From: Aphrophora alni
Lineage: Eukaryota > Arthropoda > Insecta > Hemiptera > Aphrophoridae
Assembly (NCBI GenBank): GCA_963513935.1
Contig: OY740768.1
Coordinates: forward strand, 77,724,877-77,788,876
Direction: 5' to 3'
Length of the DNA: 64,000 nucleotides
Position numbers and translations under genes: made by a program
Notes under the pieces: model-generated
Seen by the model: the letters and a program-made list of their open reading frames with translations, nothing else
The model's database searches: none
Told to the model about the DNA's origin: nothing
Part shown: in pieces, positions 25,086-37,230 of the stretch
Layout of the letters: the number at the start of each line of letters is the position of its first letter
Numbering within the stretch: the stretch's first letter is position 1

Positions 25086-26549
25086 ATGAATAAAGAATTT
25101 GAAGCAATAAAACAGGAAGCTGAGAAATATTTTAAAAATGTAAACAAAAAATATAGATATCGATGGGTAACAGATGACATAGATGAAAATAAGAAACTTA
25201 GGGAATGGTGGCTTATAGAAATGGATAGGGAAGAGTTAGATAAACAAGGGTATGGAAGGTTAGGACAAAATTTAACATATAGTGAATTAGAATTAAAAAA
25301 GGAAATGTTTAAGATGATAAGGGCTGTGTTTGAAGTGAGAAATGAAACTTATAGAAAAATGGAAGATAGGTTAATAGAAGAAGTACCTCCTTTTACTAGG
25401 GTAACTGCAAGTGTTTGTAGTAGTAAAACAGAAAAAGTATGGTATGATTATTGCGAATGTGATAATACAAAGATTGATGAGATTGTGAAAAATAATAATA
25501 AAGTAAACAATGAAGTAGATAATACTGAAAATTTAAAAGTTAAGAAAAATTGTGGGGTTAATGATGTTGATGGAAAAGATAAGGTTTCAAGCGATTTAGT
25601 AAATAAAAATTGTAATTTGGTAAAAGAAGATCAAAATTTAATTAAAATGGAGGGTACTAATAATAATAATCTAAAGGTTGAACAGGTTAGGATAATTGAA
25701 CAAGGTAAAGTAAATAATAAGGGAGTAATAAATAATGATCAGAGTATGAGCATGGAGAAAATGTGTGAGATGTTAATAAATAAATTTGAACAATTTAATG
25801 AGAGGTTAATGAATAAATTTGATGAGTATAGGTTAGAGATGAGAAAAGATCATGAACAATTTATGCAGGAATTAAGACAAGATAGATTAAAAAATGAGAT
25901 AATAGTTAAGCCTAATGTAAGTCAAAACGAATCTTTTGAAAATAATAATTTAGAACAGTTGATAGGTAATGTTGAAATTAATAAGTTTGGTGGGGTTGGA
26001 ATAGGTATAATTAATTCAAAAAACAAAGTAAAGGTAAATAATCTAATAATAAAGGAATCAGCTGTTTATCTTAAAAAACGAGTTTACCATAAGACTGTAG
26101 ATTTTGAAAAATACACGATGTTAGAATTTAGAAATGTTTTTAGAATACAAGAACAGATAATTAAAAGTTTTTGGGAAAAGAGTAGCTTTGAATACAAGTT
26201 TAAAAAAGAAATATTAAAAGAAGGCTTTGTGATGATGTATAAGAATGGTGGGGTTAGAATTCCTGAACTAACAGATGTTGAAATTAGGTCAGTAGATTCT
26301 AAGTTGTTTGAGAGAAGAAGGGGTGATGGTATGTCTGAGAAAGAGAAAGAGAAAAGGTTTTCGTCAACACAAAAGTGTAATGTCAACAAAGGGGAATCTT
26401 TTGTTAGGAATGGGTCTGTTGTAAAGACTAGCCTAGAAAGACTATCTAAGCTAGAAGAAGTATTTAACATTAAAAGTGTGTTAAAAAATTCAATCATGTA
26501 CTTTAAAATTTTTCACCAATCGGGGAACCATCGAAAAAAAAACGGATAA
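25086..26549 (+). CDS. single ORF of the LTR element, gag-position protein of unknown family
   Basis: An uninterrupted frame to TAA at 26547-26549. The frame extends back to a TTG at 25059, but the first ATG is at 25086 (MNKEFEAIKQEAEKYFKN), giving 487 residues. An earlier ATG at 25015 (MEGTSSDHL) is in another frame and stops quickly, so a lesion near the N-terminus is possible. The protein is very rich in Lys, Asn and Glu. Residues about 220-280 (MCEMLINKFEQFNERLMNKF and onward) look like a coiled coil, and a similar phrase MEGT...EQVRII recurs upstream of the gene and inside it. A C-terminal part with FRNVFRIQEQIIKSFWEK may fold. No zinc knuckle, capsid homology region, protease or enzyme motif was recognised. 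Position suggests Gag, but this is inference. Codons are markedly C-poor. Confidence 0.65.
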   Translation: MNKEFEAIKQEAEKYFKNVNKKYRYRWVTDDIDENKKLREWWLIEMDREELDKQGYGRLGQNLTYSELELKKEMFKMIRAVFEVRNETYRKMEDRLIEEVPPFTRVTASVCSSKTEKVWYDYCECDNTKIDEIVKNNNKVNNEVDNTENLKVKKNCGVNDVDGKDKVSSDLVNKNCNLVKEDQNLIKMEGTNNNNLKVEQVRIIEQGKVNNKGVINNDQSMSMEKMCEMLINKFEQFNERLMNKFDEYRLEMRKDHEQFMQELRQDRLKNEIIVKPNVSQNESFENNNLEQLIGNVEINKFGGVGIGIINSKNKVKVNNLIIKESAVYLKKRVYHKTVDFEKYTMLEFRNVFRIQEQIIKSFWEKSSFEYKFKKEILKEGFVMMYKNGGVRIPELTDVEIRSVDSKLFERRRGDGMSEKEKEKRFSSTQKCNVNKGESFVRNGSVVKTSLERLSKLEEVFNIKSVLKNSIMYFKIFHQSGNHRKKNG

Positions 26550-29500
26550 TTCAAAATTGTTGTAATCAATTGAAATTTGGAATGACTAATAATAATGTAA
26601 AGACATTTTTATAATGACACGGACTTGATTTTGAAAAATAATTAATAAAAGGTAGTTAAGATTCTGTTAATAAGTAGTTTTAAATTTGAATAATGTATAG
26701 TCTATAGTTTGAAATAACAATAGTATGAGTATTAATAAATAATAATATAAGCCAAGCTAGTATGATTAAGAGTTTAGTTTTAGAAAACGTTCAGATATTT
26801 GTTAGAGTTAAGACGGAAGGTTTTATCAGTTGATAAACGTGAGTGTTTGTATATCCACATATCAACATTTACATTACGTGCCTACGATAATCTATTGGTT
26901 TGAAAAGGAATCATACGACTAATATGGACAGAGTTAATATTGAATATTCAGAACGTCAATATAAAATATTCAATAAAATGTGACGAGAGAGAGTTGAGAT
27001 TCATTTGCAGATCGTATTGGAACCAAAAGGGTTTCATGTCTTATCAGTAGACAGATAAGGATTGTCTCATATCGAGGGGACTTGTTTATGCTTAAACCAG
27101 GCCTAGAATTCCTTTGCATGACATTAAGACGAGATACAGCGTGTGACAGAATTATTGTTCGGAAAATAAAAAACTTTTGACGTATAATCGAAAATTAACT
27201 TGCGTTTTCAAATAAAAAACTACTTAAATAAAGGAGAATTGGTTTTAAATAAAGTAAATAAGAACGAAAGTAGATTACTTAAATAACTTTAATAGAATTA
27301 AAAGTAAAATTTCTAAGTAAAAAACTTAGAATAAGTTTTAAAAATAAATTTTCTTTTTGAATTTGAATAATAACATCTAGAAAGGAATACATAAACAGAA
27401 AATCGACGATGCTAGTAATAAGATTGGTAAAATAAACATTATTTCAACTTCGGATGATACGATTTGGATGAAATTTTTTATGAATTTTAAAACTTTCTTC
27501 GTGTAGATGCATTTAAGGAGTACATGAACAATTGGGAGGATGGCAGGGTAACGGTAGTCGAAAACATGTCTTATTCTTAGAAATAAGGCATGTAGACAGC
27601 ATTTAAGGTGTATTGTGGTTGTAAGGTTGTGAGGTGGGCTTTATTCTGAACTGAGTAGGAATTTTGCATTTCAACCATCTCACATCTGAAAATCATAATG
27701 CATTACTTTATGTAAGTGTCAATAGTTGTAATCAGAAAGATACAAATTCAGTCGGCTAGAAGAGTCGAAGTGGGAGTAAGATAATAGGAACACAATATGG
27801 CTACTAAACAATAAAATTTTTGAAAAAAGTAATTTTATAAAAGAGTAAGTTTAAAAATCTTTTAAGTTTTTTTTATTTAAAATAATTAGGTCATAAAGAG
27901 AGTTTATCATAACTAAAGATACCATTGATAGTGTTTTGAGAAGAATAGAGATTTGACGTAATATTACATGAGAAAATTTCATGTAATAAATTTAGACAGA
28001 TGTTGACTGAAAATAAATTGTAGGATACATATATAGAAGTGATCGATCTGTATATACAAGATTAAACCGGACGTGACAGGAAGGAGAGTTTTTATTTTGA
28101 AATGAAACGAAAAGTTTTATAAAATTGTAAAAATGTTGATTAGCTGATTAGAATAGGTAATTAGATATTAAATTGTAAAACGATAAGTTGTATGTTTTGA
28201 TGTTATAAATATTAAGGATTATTGATTAGATGATAAGATGAAAAATAGTTGGTTTTAAGTGATTTATGATTTGAGAATATGAAAAATAATTGGTTAAAGT
28301 TTGAGAATTTATGTGAGTTTTGCCAAGACAAATAATAATAAAGTTTTTTAAGTTTTTTTTTTTTGATGATTAAATAAGGAATGAAGGAGGTTAAGTTTTT
28401 GTTTTTTAAAGGAAGGAGTAATAGATTAACAATGATAAGAGAGGTTTTGATGAAATTTATAAATGAAATAAATAATTAACGATTTTTAATAAATAATGTT
28501 TGAATTTAACACAATAGATGATTGTGAGAAGCTATTTGATAAAGGTGTCTAAAGATTTTGATGAAATACGGTGTTAGCTGGGAAACAATGTAAATTTTAT
28601 TTTTTGAAGTTTTTGTATTTAAGTGGTTGATGACAAAGGAGATTTTGATGAAGTAATTTAAATGAAAGAATTTTTGAGTTTTTATAAGAAGATGATGACT
28701 TTACAGAATTGTTGAGTAAAATGGTATTTAAAATGAAGTTGTTCTGTTAAGAAGCTTTTATAAAAAGAGTAGTTAGGTTGCATTAATGGTAAATTTTAGT
28801 TTTTAAGAGGTTTTTTGAGTACTGCGATGAAATAAAGGAAATATACGACGATTTTAATGAAATAAAGGAAATATGCGACGATTTTAATGAAATAAAGGGA
28901 GATTTGAGGAATTCTGCGAATAAACGACGATTATCATGATTTTTTAAAGGAAGCTACGTTGAGATAAAGAGATAAATATGAATGATAAAGAGGTTTTTTG
29001 AGGATTAATGCAACTTTGATTATTAAAATATGAAAGATAAGATGGAAATAATTTTAAGATAGAATACTGAGAGACAATACAATTGTAAAGAGGTAATTTT
29101 TAAATAAATAGATGAGTTTTGTAAGTAATTATATTTTTTTTTGATAATAATGATGTTATATTTTTGAATTTTAGTTGAAGAGAGGAGTTTTTGGTAATTA
29201 TAAAATCAGTAGTTAACATGTTATCCCAGCAAGACAAAGGAGAATTGAGATTTTAAGTAAGAATAAATAGTTATTGGATGTAAACTAAAATAAATAATAA
29301 TGTAAAGTCTGAATTGAAAAGTTTTAAAGTGAATTGAAGTAATGTTGAGTAATAAGTAAATAATTTTCGTAAAAATGTTAATTAAAAATGAGAGGTTTTA
29401 AATTTTAATTGTATTAAGTTGAAGGAATTATTCAGATGAATATTTAGAGTCAAAGGTAGATTTCTATAAAGGATGTAGAAATGTCGTCTTGGCAAAGAGG

Positions 29501-29931
29501 ATGAGACGAGAAAAAGTATATAGACGGCTGTCTGGGAGATAAGATTTTGAGTGACAGAATCCGGTCAACAAAAAATGTTGATGGGAAAGTTTCAGTCAAC
29601 TGCTGTTGAAAAATAAAGCGGATGTAGGGTTTTCTTTATATAAATAGAGATAAGGTTTAGCGCTAATGGAATTATATATAGTTTTGATGAGTTATGATAA
29701 TGCAAATAAATTAAGATAGTAAAGTAGGATTTAGTAAGTAATTTTTTTTAGTTTACATGAAAAGAGAATCTTTCTTAAACGAATACTAGAGGTATTTATT
29801 TTTTATGAAGTCCTTAGCTTCTGAAATGAAATGTCTTGAACATCCATTAAATTTTTTTTTGATTTGAAATATATATATATAAAAGCTTTGTATTACAATA
29901 CCTGTATTGAAATACAAACCTTGTGGGGTTT
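26550..29931 (+). other. non-coding, cytosine-depleted internal region of the LTR element
   Basis: No frame of 60 codons exists here in any direction. The plus strand is extremely C-poor: in 28081-28740 I count about 18 C in 660 bases, with G several times commoner. Stop codons TAA, TGA and TAG are abundant. A 31-bp unit (AATGAAATAAAGGAAATAT.CG) is repeated about 2.5 times at 28824-28905. Just before the 3' LTR, TTGTGGGGTTT may serve as a short polypurine-type primer region. Confidence 0.7.
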
Positions 29932-31315
29932 TGTGACGGTGTGAAAAGTCAGATTTTAATATAGACTCATTTAAAAGACGCGGTTAAGCCAAAGAGATAA
30001 GAGATTCAAATAATAATTTAAATGTAGTAACTTCATTAATAAAAGAAAAATGGATTTTCAAGACAACAGTATGAATAACCATGTTTAATTTTAATGTAAT
30101 TTAGTTTGTTTGTTATGTTAAGTAAATCATTTGTATTTTACGGCAGTGTGGTAAAATGTGGGAACAGTAACCGGAAGGAACGCTTTCGGAAGTAAGAATT
30201 TGCCTCATGGTAACGGCAGTCTAAGTCCAGCGTTAGGAGTGACAGGTTGTTTCTAAAAAGTCTAAGTCCAGAGCTTGGAGGGACTAGATGTGTTTCTAAA
30301 AATTCTATGTCCAGCGATTGAAGGGACAAGATGTGTTTTCTAAAAGTTGAGTTTACCGCTTAAAATGGACAGGTTGTGTTTTTCAAGTAATAATCCAGTG
30401 TTTGGAGAAATAAGATCGTAGAAAGAGTTTCTAGGTTCTATTAGAACAATGTACATTTGATTTTTTATCTCAAATAGAGATCGAAAGTATCTAAGAATCC
30501 ATGTTTAGCGTGTTTCAAAGACAATAACGTGGGAACGTAAAAGACAATAGTTTATGTACACGAGTTATGAATATTCTCAACAACTGGAGAAAACAACTTC
30601 TGAACGAGGGAGAATCCTCTACAAGCCGTAGAACTTCAACGTGTAGGACATCAGTTTTCCATTCGGACACAGACAATGTTTTTTATTTAGATCGGCGTTG
30701 TGGTATAGACGCTATATATTATCTGTTTGATTAATAACCTGTGTTATGTTTTAAATTAATTTTTTATAAATGTTTATCTATTTAAAGAGAATTTAGGAGA
30801 TTATTACTAGAGGAGATAATAGTAAAAATGAAATTTTAAATAATGAAAATAGAATCTTTTTATTTTTCTCTTAGAGCTACTAAGTTACTAAAAAATTCAT
30901 AGCTTAAATTCCTGTTGCAACAATTTTATTTGTAGAAGCATTTTTGAAGATAAAATTAATTAATTTGAAAGAAAGAAATAAAGGAAATATAAATTCATAA
31001 GTTGTTATTGAAACTAAAAGGATAACTAGTATTTATAATATGATTTTGTGGTTAATAATATTTGTAGGATGTTTCTTTGAATGTTTAATAAATGTTTTCT
31101 TTGTAACATTTCAGCCAAAGTGTTCTCATTTAAAACCAAAATCCACTGTAAGTACACTGTAAAAAGAGCCTACGACCCCAGAGATCTTATAAATAATTAA
31201 ATTCATTCTTTTTTCTAAATTGGTATGCTAAAGCAAACCTGGCGCCCTAAAGTCGAGCAAATTAACAAATTAATAACAATTAAAAGTAACTTCAGCTAAA
31301 TTTTAAATTGTTACA
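29932..31315 (+). repeat. 3' LTR, 1384 bp
   Basis: Same length as the 5' LTR, with no difference found in the lines compared, including the internal 41-45-bp repeat array at about 30220-30420. It ends TTGTTACA followed by the target duplication ATTT. Confidence 0.95.
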
Positions 31316-31319
31316 ATTT

Positions 31320-33303
31320 GACTTAGGTTATGTTGTTATTGGTTAATTTAGGCTAACTATCCTAACCTGTTGCATAAGTTATTGATGTGATTTGTGCTGT
31401 TATAGTTGTTTAAAAAAAACTTATTTTGTATTTTAAATTATATTTAAAAGGGTGGTTTTGATTAATATTTTTTTAAGGGCATATAAAAATATAAAAGACT
31501 AACTATAAATGAATTGTCAACTTTCTTTACAAAATATTCTTTTGATAAAACAAATGTGTTAATCTATGATATATATACTGTCTTTGTTGTAAATGGTTAA
31601 CTCAATTTTTACAAAAAAGGTCAAATAAATTACAGGTCAATCAAAATTATCTACATTTTCTTATTCAAGCATGTTGCCATTCCTGGTTCCAGAATCAACT
31701 ATTTAAGGATCTCATCCTTAAATTCTTAAATATGGTAACACATGCTAAACTTTTTAAAGAGGGGACAAAAAGTTGTTCACCTTGATAAACTATTATTAGG
31801 TAGCCATGCAGTTGGTTTACAACTCCTGTTTAGTTAGTTGAGCAGTGTAGGCTCTTATATCAACAGGGTTTTTGCCATTCTTTGTGTTCTTTATTTTTTG
31901 TGACTAGTGGTTTTCCTAATCCCATTTGATTCTAGGTTTAGTTTTTCTGACAGCTCAGACCTAACTTTAGTCCTGGGTTTCTTTATTAGATTACCAGTTT
32001 AATTTTAGTTTCCAACATCGGTCTAGGTTATATTGCCATTTTTCATTTTACTCATGTTCTTTACTTGATAACTTTAGTTGATTTTTATAGACACTATAAA
32101 AAGATTTTATTTTATTTTCAAGTTTTGTTAATTATTAGATTTCACCATAAGCCACAAGGAGGAATCAAATTTATAAATTACAGTAGATCAAATGATTAAT
32201 CAATTATCTTTAACTTATAAGAGGTATTTTTCTAATACTATATTTTAACAACTTAACAAATTTCAGTTTATGTTTAAAAAATATATACCATTTAAGTATG
32301 CCATTTAGATGCAATCAATTCAAAATATGGTTAAAATTGTCTTAGGTAGACTATAAAGATTAAATTAATTTAATTAGTTCAATGTCTTTAAATTAATAAA
32401 AGTTTATATAAAATTTACATTTATTTCAATGTCAAACACTTTTTTTAACTTGGACATTGCTCAAATATGAATAAAAGGCAGGTATTACCTTCAGATCTGC
32501 AGCGTTTTATTAGCTTATTTGTTTTACCATATTTTATGTGTACTTGTAATTTAGCCTTTATCTTATCAAAATTGCAATATTTACATTTAGGAAATGAAAG
32601 AATACAAGGTTACAGTTTCGTAATATTTCATTTGTTTGTTATAATTGTATCACTATTAAGCATCTTTAGACAACTAATTAGATGCTTAACAGAAAAATAA
32701 TTGTACAACCAAATCAAATATTGTGGAACTAACCTTGTGGTTCATTCATTTACTTATAATGGAGTTTACCCGGTAGCCTACCGACTGTGTTCAGTTTAAA
32801 CTATATTTACATTTACTTTCATAAAACTATTACTTCCAATAGTTTATTCTATAAATTTAATTTGAGATTATCTTGGATGTATTTTAAGCAATCTTTCTTC
32901 ATTCAAAGTCAATTTTGAAGTCCCTAAATAAAAATGGTTTCTATAGCATCGGTATTACAAGAATGGGCAATAGATTGTGTTGACTTCTAGCTAACTAGTA
33001 TCAAATCCAGTAAAACAAAAATGTTTTTATTTTATTATCACTGTTAATTTAGCACTGGCTAATCTGCTATAATCGTCTTACTTATGATGTAACTTTCTTT
33101 TTTGGTTTTATTAACTTTCTATTTTAAAATATTTCAATTTCACTCATCTATATAAATTTGCAGGTTGCAATATTTTTGTGTGTTTACTTGCTGACATACT
33201 TAACAGGTGTTCCCTCTATATGCTAACTCACCTAACACATTTTCATTTTAAAACTTTTACATCATCTAAAGTTTATCCTTTTATATATCCATGTGACTGT
33301 TGC
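31320..33303. other. non-coding DNA with a dispersed repeat
   Basis: About 31735-32010 is the plus-strand copy of the repeat at 16385-16650. The 77-codon frame at 32467-32700 is hydrophobic but unrecognised. CCGCT at 33304-33308, just after this stretch, is the left target duplication of the BEL/Pao element. Confidence 0.45.
31735..32010 (+). repeat. dispersed repeat, plus-strand copy
   Basis: Shares ordered blocks with the minus strand of 16385-16650 (see there), for example GGGACAAAAAGTTGTTCA and TTTGCCATTCTTTGTGT. Class unknown. Confidence 0.55.
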
Positions 33304-33308
33304 CCGCT

Positions 33309-35092
33309 CGTTAACATGTTAGCTGCCATATCGGTCCGATCGGACCAAAACTAAGGTGACTGTACATGCAGCGTTACGGCACGATCGGACCGATAAAGTC
33401 ACTGACGTAATGTTTTGTTTTGTGGCTCACAGTTCGATAGTGCAGCAACCTATCGGCATATTTTGGTATTCTCTGGATTGGGTAAAGACGTGTGTTAGAC
33501 ATAGTATATCGTATGCTTTAATAACCGTTACCATGGTTACTCAATATAATATTAAAATCAGTGGATATTTTCACTTTTTTGTCGGCACGATCGGACCGAT
33601 TAAAAATTTTACAAAAACATTTTGGTTTAGTAATGAATAATTCACAAAGAATACAGTTGTAAAATGAATATATGTATTTATAAAATAAATATTAGACAAA
33701 TAAAATAGTGAGCTTGCCAACATAAAGAAATGAAATAGCCCGTTTAGATTTTTTTTTTTAAACATGAAAATTACCTCGGTCCGATCAGACCTAAACGTTA
33801 TACTACGATTAAAATTAAAGCCGAAAAATTGCATTTCGGTCCGATCGGTCTCGGAACTATATATGCATAAATGTAAATAAAATTAGTAAATACTATTGCC
33901 TTATATTATTTAACATAGGTAGATGCAAAAATAATAATGGAAAAATAATTTGTTAATCGTGGCACTCACGGCAAGAGTATCGTATTAGGCCTCGGCAGCT
34001 AACGTGTTAAGTGCATAAAGTACTCAGTCAAACTTCCGCTCTCCTCACCATAATATATAATAAAATGCCCTGCGTTATTGCCGCATTAAAACACTGCGAG
34101 TCCATCCCTTGAAAAAGGGAGGTTAATTTGTTGACAAGACCAAAATGCTCTTCCACTGCCCACGTGTATATGATATTATAATGCCATTGGTCAAAAGTTT
34201 AATTACCTTTTTCTTTGCGGAAATGGAATAGACCCGACGCCAGTCAGTGTGCTGTCCAATGTTAAATGCAACATACGTGTAAACTCCGAGACCCTCTAAT
34301 GTCTCGTAAAATCGTTCTAACTCGTTTCTCAGTATCTGAAAGAAAGGATTATCTCTCTCTCGCTCAATATTACTAATGGTAATAAATTGTGTAACTTTCC
34401 ACGCAAACTACTCAATCACAATTTTAATGGTTATAGTCATGCGAAACGGGGTGTAGTGACGCCGTGACTTGACGCTAAGTCGATCAAAAATATTTCATTT
34501 CAAGCATCTCTAAAAGAAATAGAATAAACTATTTATAAACTCATAAACTTCAGTGATTTAGGCAGTGCGCATATTGTGTATCATAACAACCTTTGTGTTT
34601 TTCATTAATGAATTTATTGTGTTAAATCGTTATTTTAACTCCAATGTACCACGCTCTCTCTATTGTGTACATATAAACCAATGAACAGTGATTTGTGTAT
34701 AAATAATAATTAAGTGTTCTTAAGCTAGCTAGCTCGACGAAACTTATGAACTCTGCCAACATCCTCCAGTGAACCCCGCATCATTTGGACTTCACAAAGG
34801 GATGCCATCTGGAGCGCAAGCAGGACGAACTTTGCGAGGTACTGTGACAATCTTATTTACATAAATCACTTAGTAATAATTGGGATAATATATGTACACA
34901 CGCTTTATTATAATTTTTTAATAAAAGAAGAAAAACAAAAACTAATTGGTCCTCCGGATAATGCTAACTAATTCAGTTGCTAATTACTCATTAAGTAATA
35001 TTTTTTCTTATCTAATTAACAAACTAACTGATTATCTTTAATCAGTTATTTTTCTTGTGAAGGAGAATAAATCTCTATTCTCTGACGCAACA
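33309..35092 (+). repeat. 5' LTR of the BEL/Pao element, split by a TTAA insertion
   Basis: The LTR's first bases are CG (for the expected TG) and TTAA at 33309-33314. The LTR resumes with GTGCATAAAG at 34011 and ends GACGCAACA at 35092, about 1088 bases without the insert. The 3' copy begins TGTTTAGTGCATAAAG, so the split lies five or six bases inside the LTR. Confidence 0.88.
33311..34010. mobile_element. piggyBac-type non-autonomous element (MITE), TTAA-flanked, 700 bp
   Basis: TTAA at 33311-33314 and 34007-34010 frames 13-base inverted ends CA[T/C]GTTAGCTGCC with one mismatch. TTAA target duplication is the hallmark of piggyBac transposons. Inside, five copies of a CGGTCCGATCGG word, often as the perfect palindrome GGTCCGATCGGACC, lie near the ends (about 33331, 33380, 33587, 33778, 33837), as expected for transposase-binding sites. 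No transposase is encoded; the open frames at 33356-33640 and 33571-33834 are not recognisable. Confidence 0.85.
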
Positions 35093-35717
35093 TATTTTTT
35101 GGTCCTCCGGGCCGGATATATTTGAAAGGGATTTGTGAACCACGCTAGGAATTTACAATTCGAGATTCAACTTTGTTAATGACTCAGAACTGCCTATTGG
35201 TCTAATTAGAAAGAATTTCTCACCGTAACTCTATCAAAGTTATCCAGAATCCTTCAAAGTTTGATAGACATTAGGAATTACGTTTTGAGAAAATCAGCGT
35301 TTTATTTTTATTTTCTGTGTTCAGGTGTAAAGCGTTACAACGCTATTTTTGAAGTTTAGTAAAACCAAGAAGATCACTCTGTCCCCCCCCTACATTGCGT
35401 CGCGCGCACTCAGTGTTACTTACTCACCACTAGGCTTCTCAATCGTTGAACACCTGGGATATGGAGTCGCGCGCATGAGTCGGCCATCTTTACCTAAATG
35501 TCAAGTGACACATTGATAGTTCTTTGTAAACATAACCTCTAATACTCTGTTTGTAATCATTGAAGTGTTTTTTATATCTGAACTCCAGTGAACTTTAAAT
35601 GATTATTATACACTGTTGATATTATTTTAATATTATTATCATAATTGTGGAAACTTGAAAATGTTTGGTGAATTCTAATCTTCTAATTTTTTTTGGTGTC
35701 TCAACATAAGTTCAAAG

Positions 35718-36850
35718 ATGAAGTTCAATAGTTTTGTAACTAAATCTGCAGTGATTGCTGGCAAAATTAAAACTATACATGAACACGTAAAAGAGATTGC
35801 TGATAAAAGAGATAGCACATACACAGCCGGACAATTATCATAAAATGTTGCTAATAAATTAAAACACTATTATTCTTCCATTCAAACTAATGTCAAGGAT
35901 TTTGATAATCTTGTTAACAAGTTAACACAAACTGCACCCGTTGATTTCGATCTACAAAAGGTGTTAACTATTCAAGATGAATTCTCAGAATCTACTCTTG
36001 AAATTAAAACAGACATTAAAGATTTATTACCTCACGTAGGCTCACCGAAACTGAGTTGAACGCTTCGCCCGCATCACGCTAGTCTCCAACTCCACCAAGA
36101 AAACAATTAGTGAAATTACAAAGAATTAATTTATCCCTATTTTCTGGCAATTTGAGTGAATGGACAAACTTTTTTCATCTATTCGACACTACTATTCATC
36201 AAAACGTATCTCTCGGTCCCGTTGAAAAATTTACATATCTTTTGTCATGTCTACGCGGGGAAGCACTCAATTTATTAAAGGGCTTACCTCTTTTCCCCGT
36301 AAACTATGCAATTGCTTGGCAAAATCTTCAGGTGAGATTTCAGAATGCTCGGAGACTAATTAATCTTCATATTAGAATCATTGATTTACCCCTAGTAAAC
36401 ACTCATTCTGTTAAAGGGTTAAGATTTTTTATTGATACTTTCACCGAAAATGCTCAAGCGTTACAGGCCTTAAACTATGATATTTCCAATGAATTAACAC
36501 TTTTTACCATTATGTCTAGAAAATTAGACAATGTCTTGGCCAAAAAATTCGAGGACAGAAGAGATGGCAGAAATATCGTTCCAACAGTGACAGAATTATT
36601 CCATTTTCTTAGGGACGAATGTATGAAACTGGAAAATGCTGCAACTCATAACAATGCGACAGCAAAACCCATACAGTTTAAACCACAAATGATCTCAAAA
36701 ACCAACACAGCTCCACCTTGTGGACATAAAAATAAATTCTCGTTTCACGCAAATACTGCATCTACTCAAATATGTGTATATTGCAGGAAGAAAGCCCATT
36801 CAATTTATCAGTGTTCCAAATTCCAAGCCCTAATGTCTCAAATTGATTGA
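35718..36850 (+). pseudogene. BEL/Pao gag pseudogene
   Basis: Gag structural protein of the BEL/Pao element. The likely start ATG is at 35718 (MKFNSFVTKS), with stops by about 35839 and 36059 and a frame change. The body, open from 36083 to 36850, contains INLSLFSGNLSEWTNFFHLF, GPVEKFTYLLSCLRGEALNL and IAWQNLQVRF, the conserved retrotransposon Gag core of BEL/Pao (DUF1759 family). It ends with a zinc knuckle CVYCRKKAHSIYQC. A second knuckle-like stretch after the stop at about 36870-36960 is broken. The lesions rule out a normal Gag product. Confidence 0.88.
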
Positions 36851-37230
36851 AATTTGTTAAAGATAAAATTTTTTGTGTAAATTGTTTGGGAACCGCATAC
36901 AATTCAACCTAATGTTCATCCAGAAACAGATGCCAATCATGTAATCAAAACCATCACACACTTTTGCATCTTAACTTTTCGTTACCTCACACAAATCAAA
37001 ATATAAACAAACAGCAAGATTGACTAGGAAAAGGTCAACAATACTCACAGGCTACCAGGATGACCGGGAGTTCCACCCGGCTAATCGACATTCCAATCTC
37101 ACAATCAAACCCCGAACGGAAACCACATACAAAGAACATCCGTTCAGTTTCAACTCACAATGCAACGAATAATATTATTGACGACGTTACTGTTATGCTC
37201 AGTACTTTAAAAATTAAATTACTTTCCGCA

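Larger units (their letters stand above)
23348..31319 (+). mobile_element. complete non-autonomous LTR retrotransposon with 4-bp target duplication
   Basis: Two 1384-bp direct repeats (23352-24735, 29932-31315), each TG...CA, flank a 5196-bp internal region. The tetramer ATTT lies on both outer edges (23348-23351 and 31316-31319), in line with Gypsy-type integration, although a 4-base AT match is weak evidence alone. The LTRs are collinear with a constant offset of 6580 and no difference was found in the lines compared, so insertion is recent. The internal region has one gene and no recognisable protease, RT, RNase H or integrase. The element must therefore depend on enzymes supplied from elsewhere, like large retrotransposon derivatives (LARDs). 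Confidence 0.9.

Noticed and set aside
26084..26497. 137-codon minus-strand frame
   Set aside because: Antisense shadow of the C-poor ORF of the LTR element; G-poor complement yields few stops.
32467..32700. 77-codon hydrophobic frame, considered as a chemoreceptor exon
   Set aside because: No receptor signature and no convincing splice sites; single hydrophobic stretch in AT-rich DNA.
33356..33834. Open frames on both strands within the piggyBac-type MITE
   Set aside because: They span repeated palindromic words and encode nothing recognisable.
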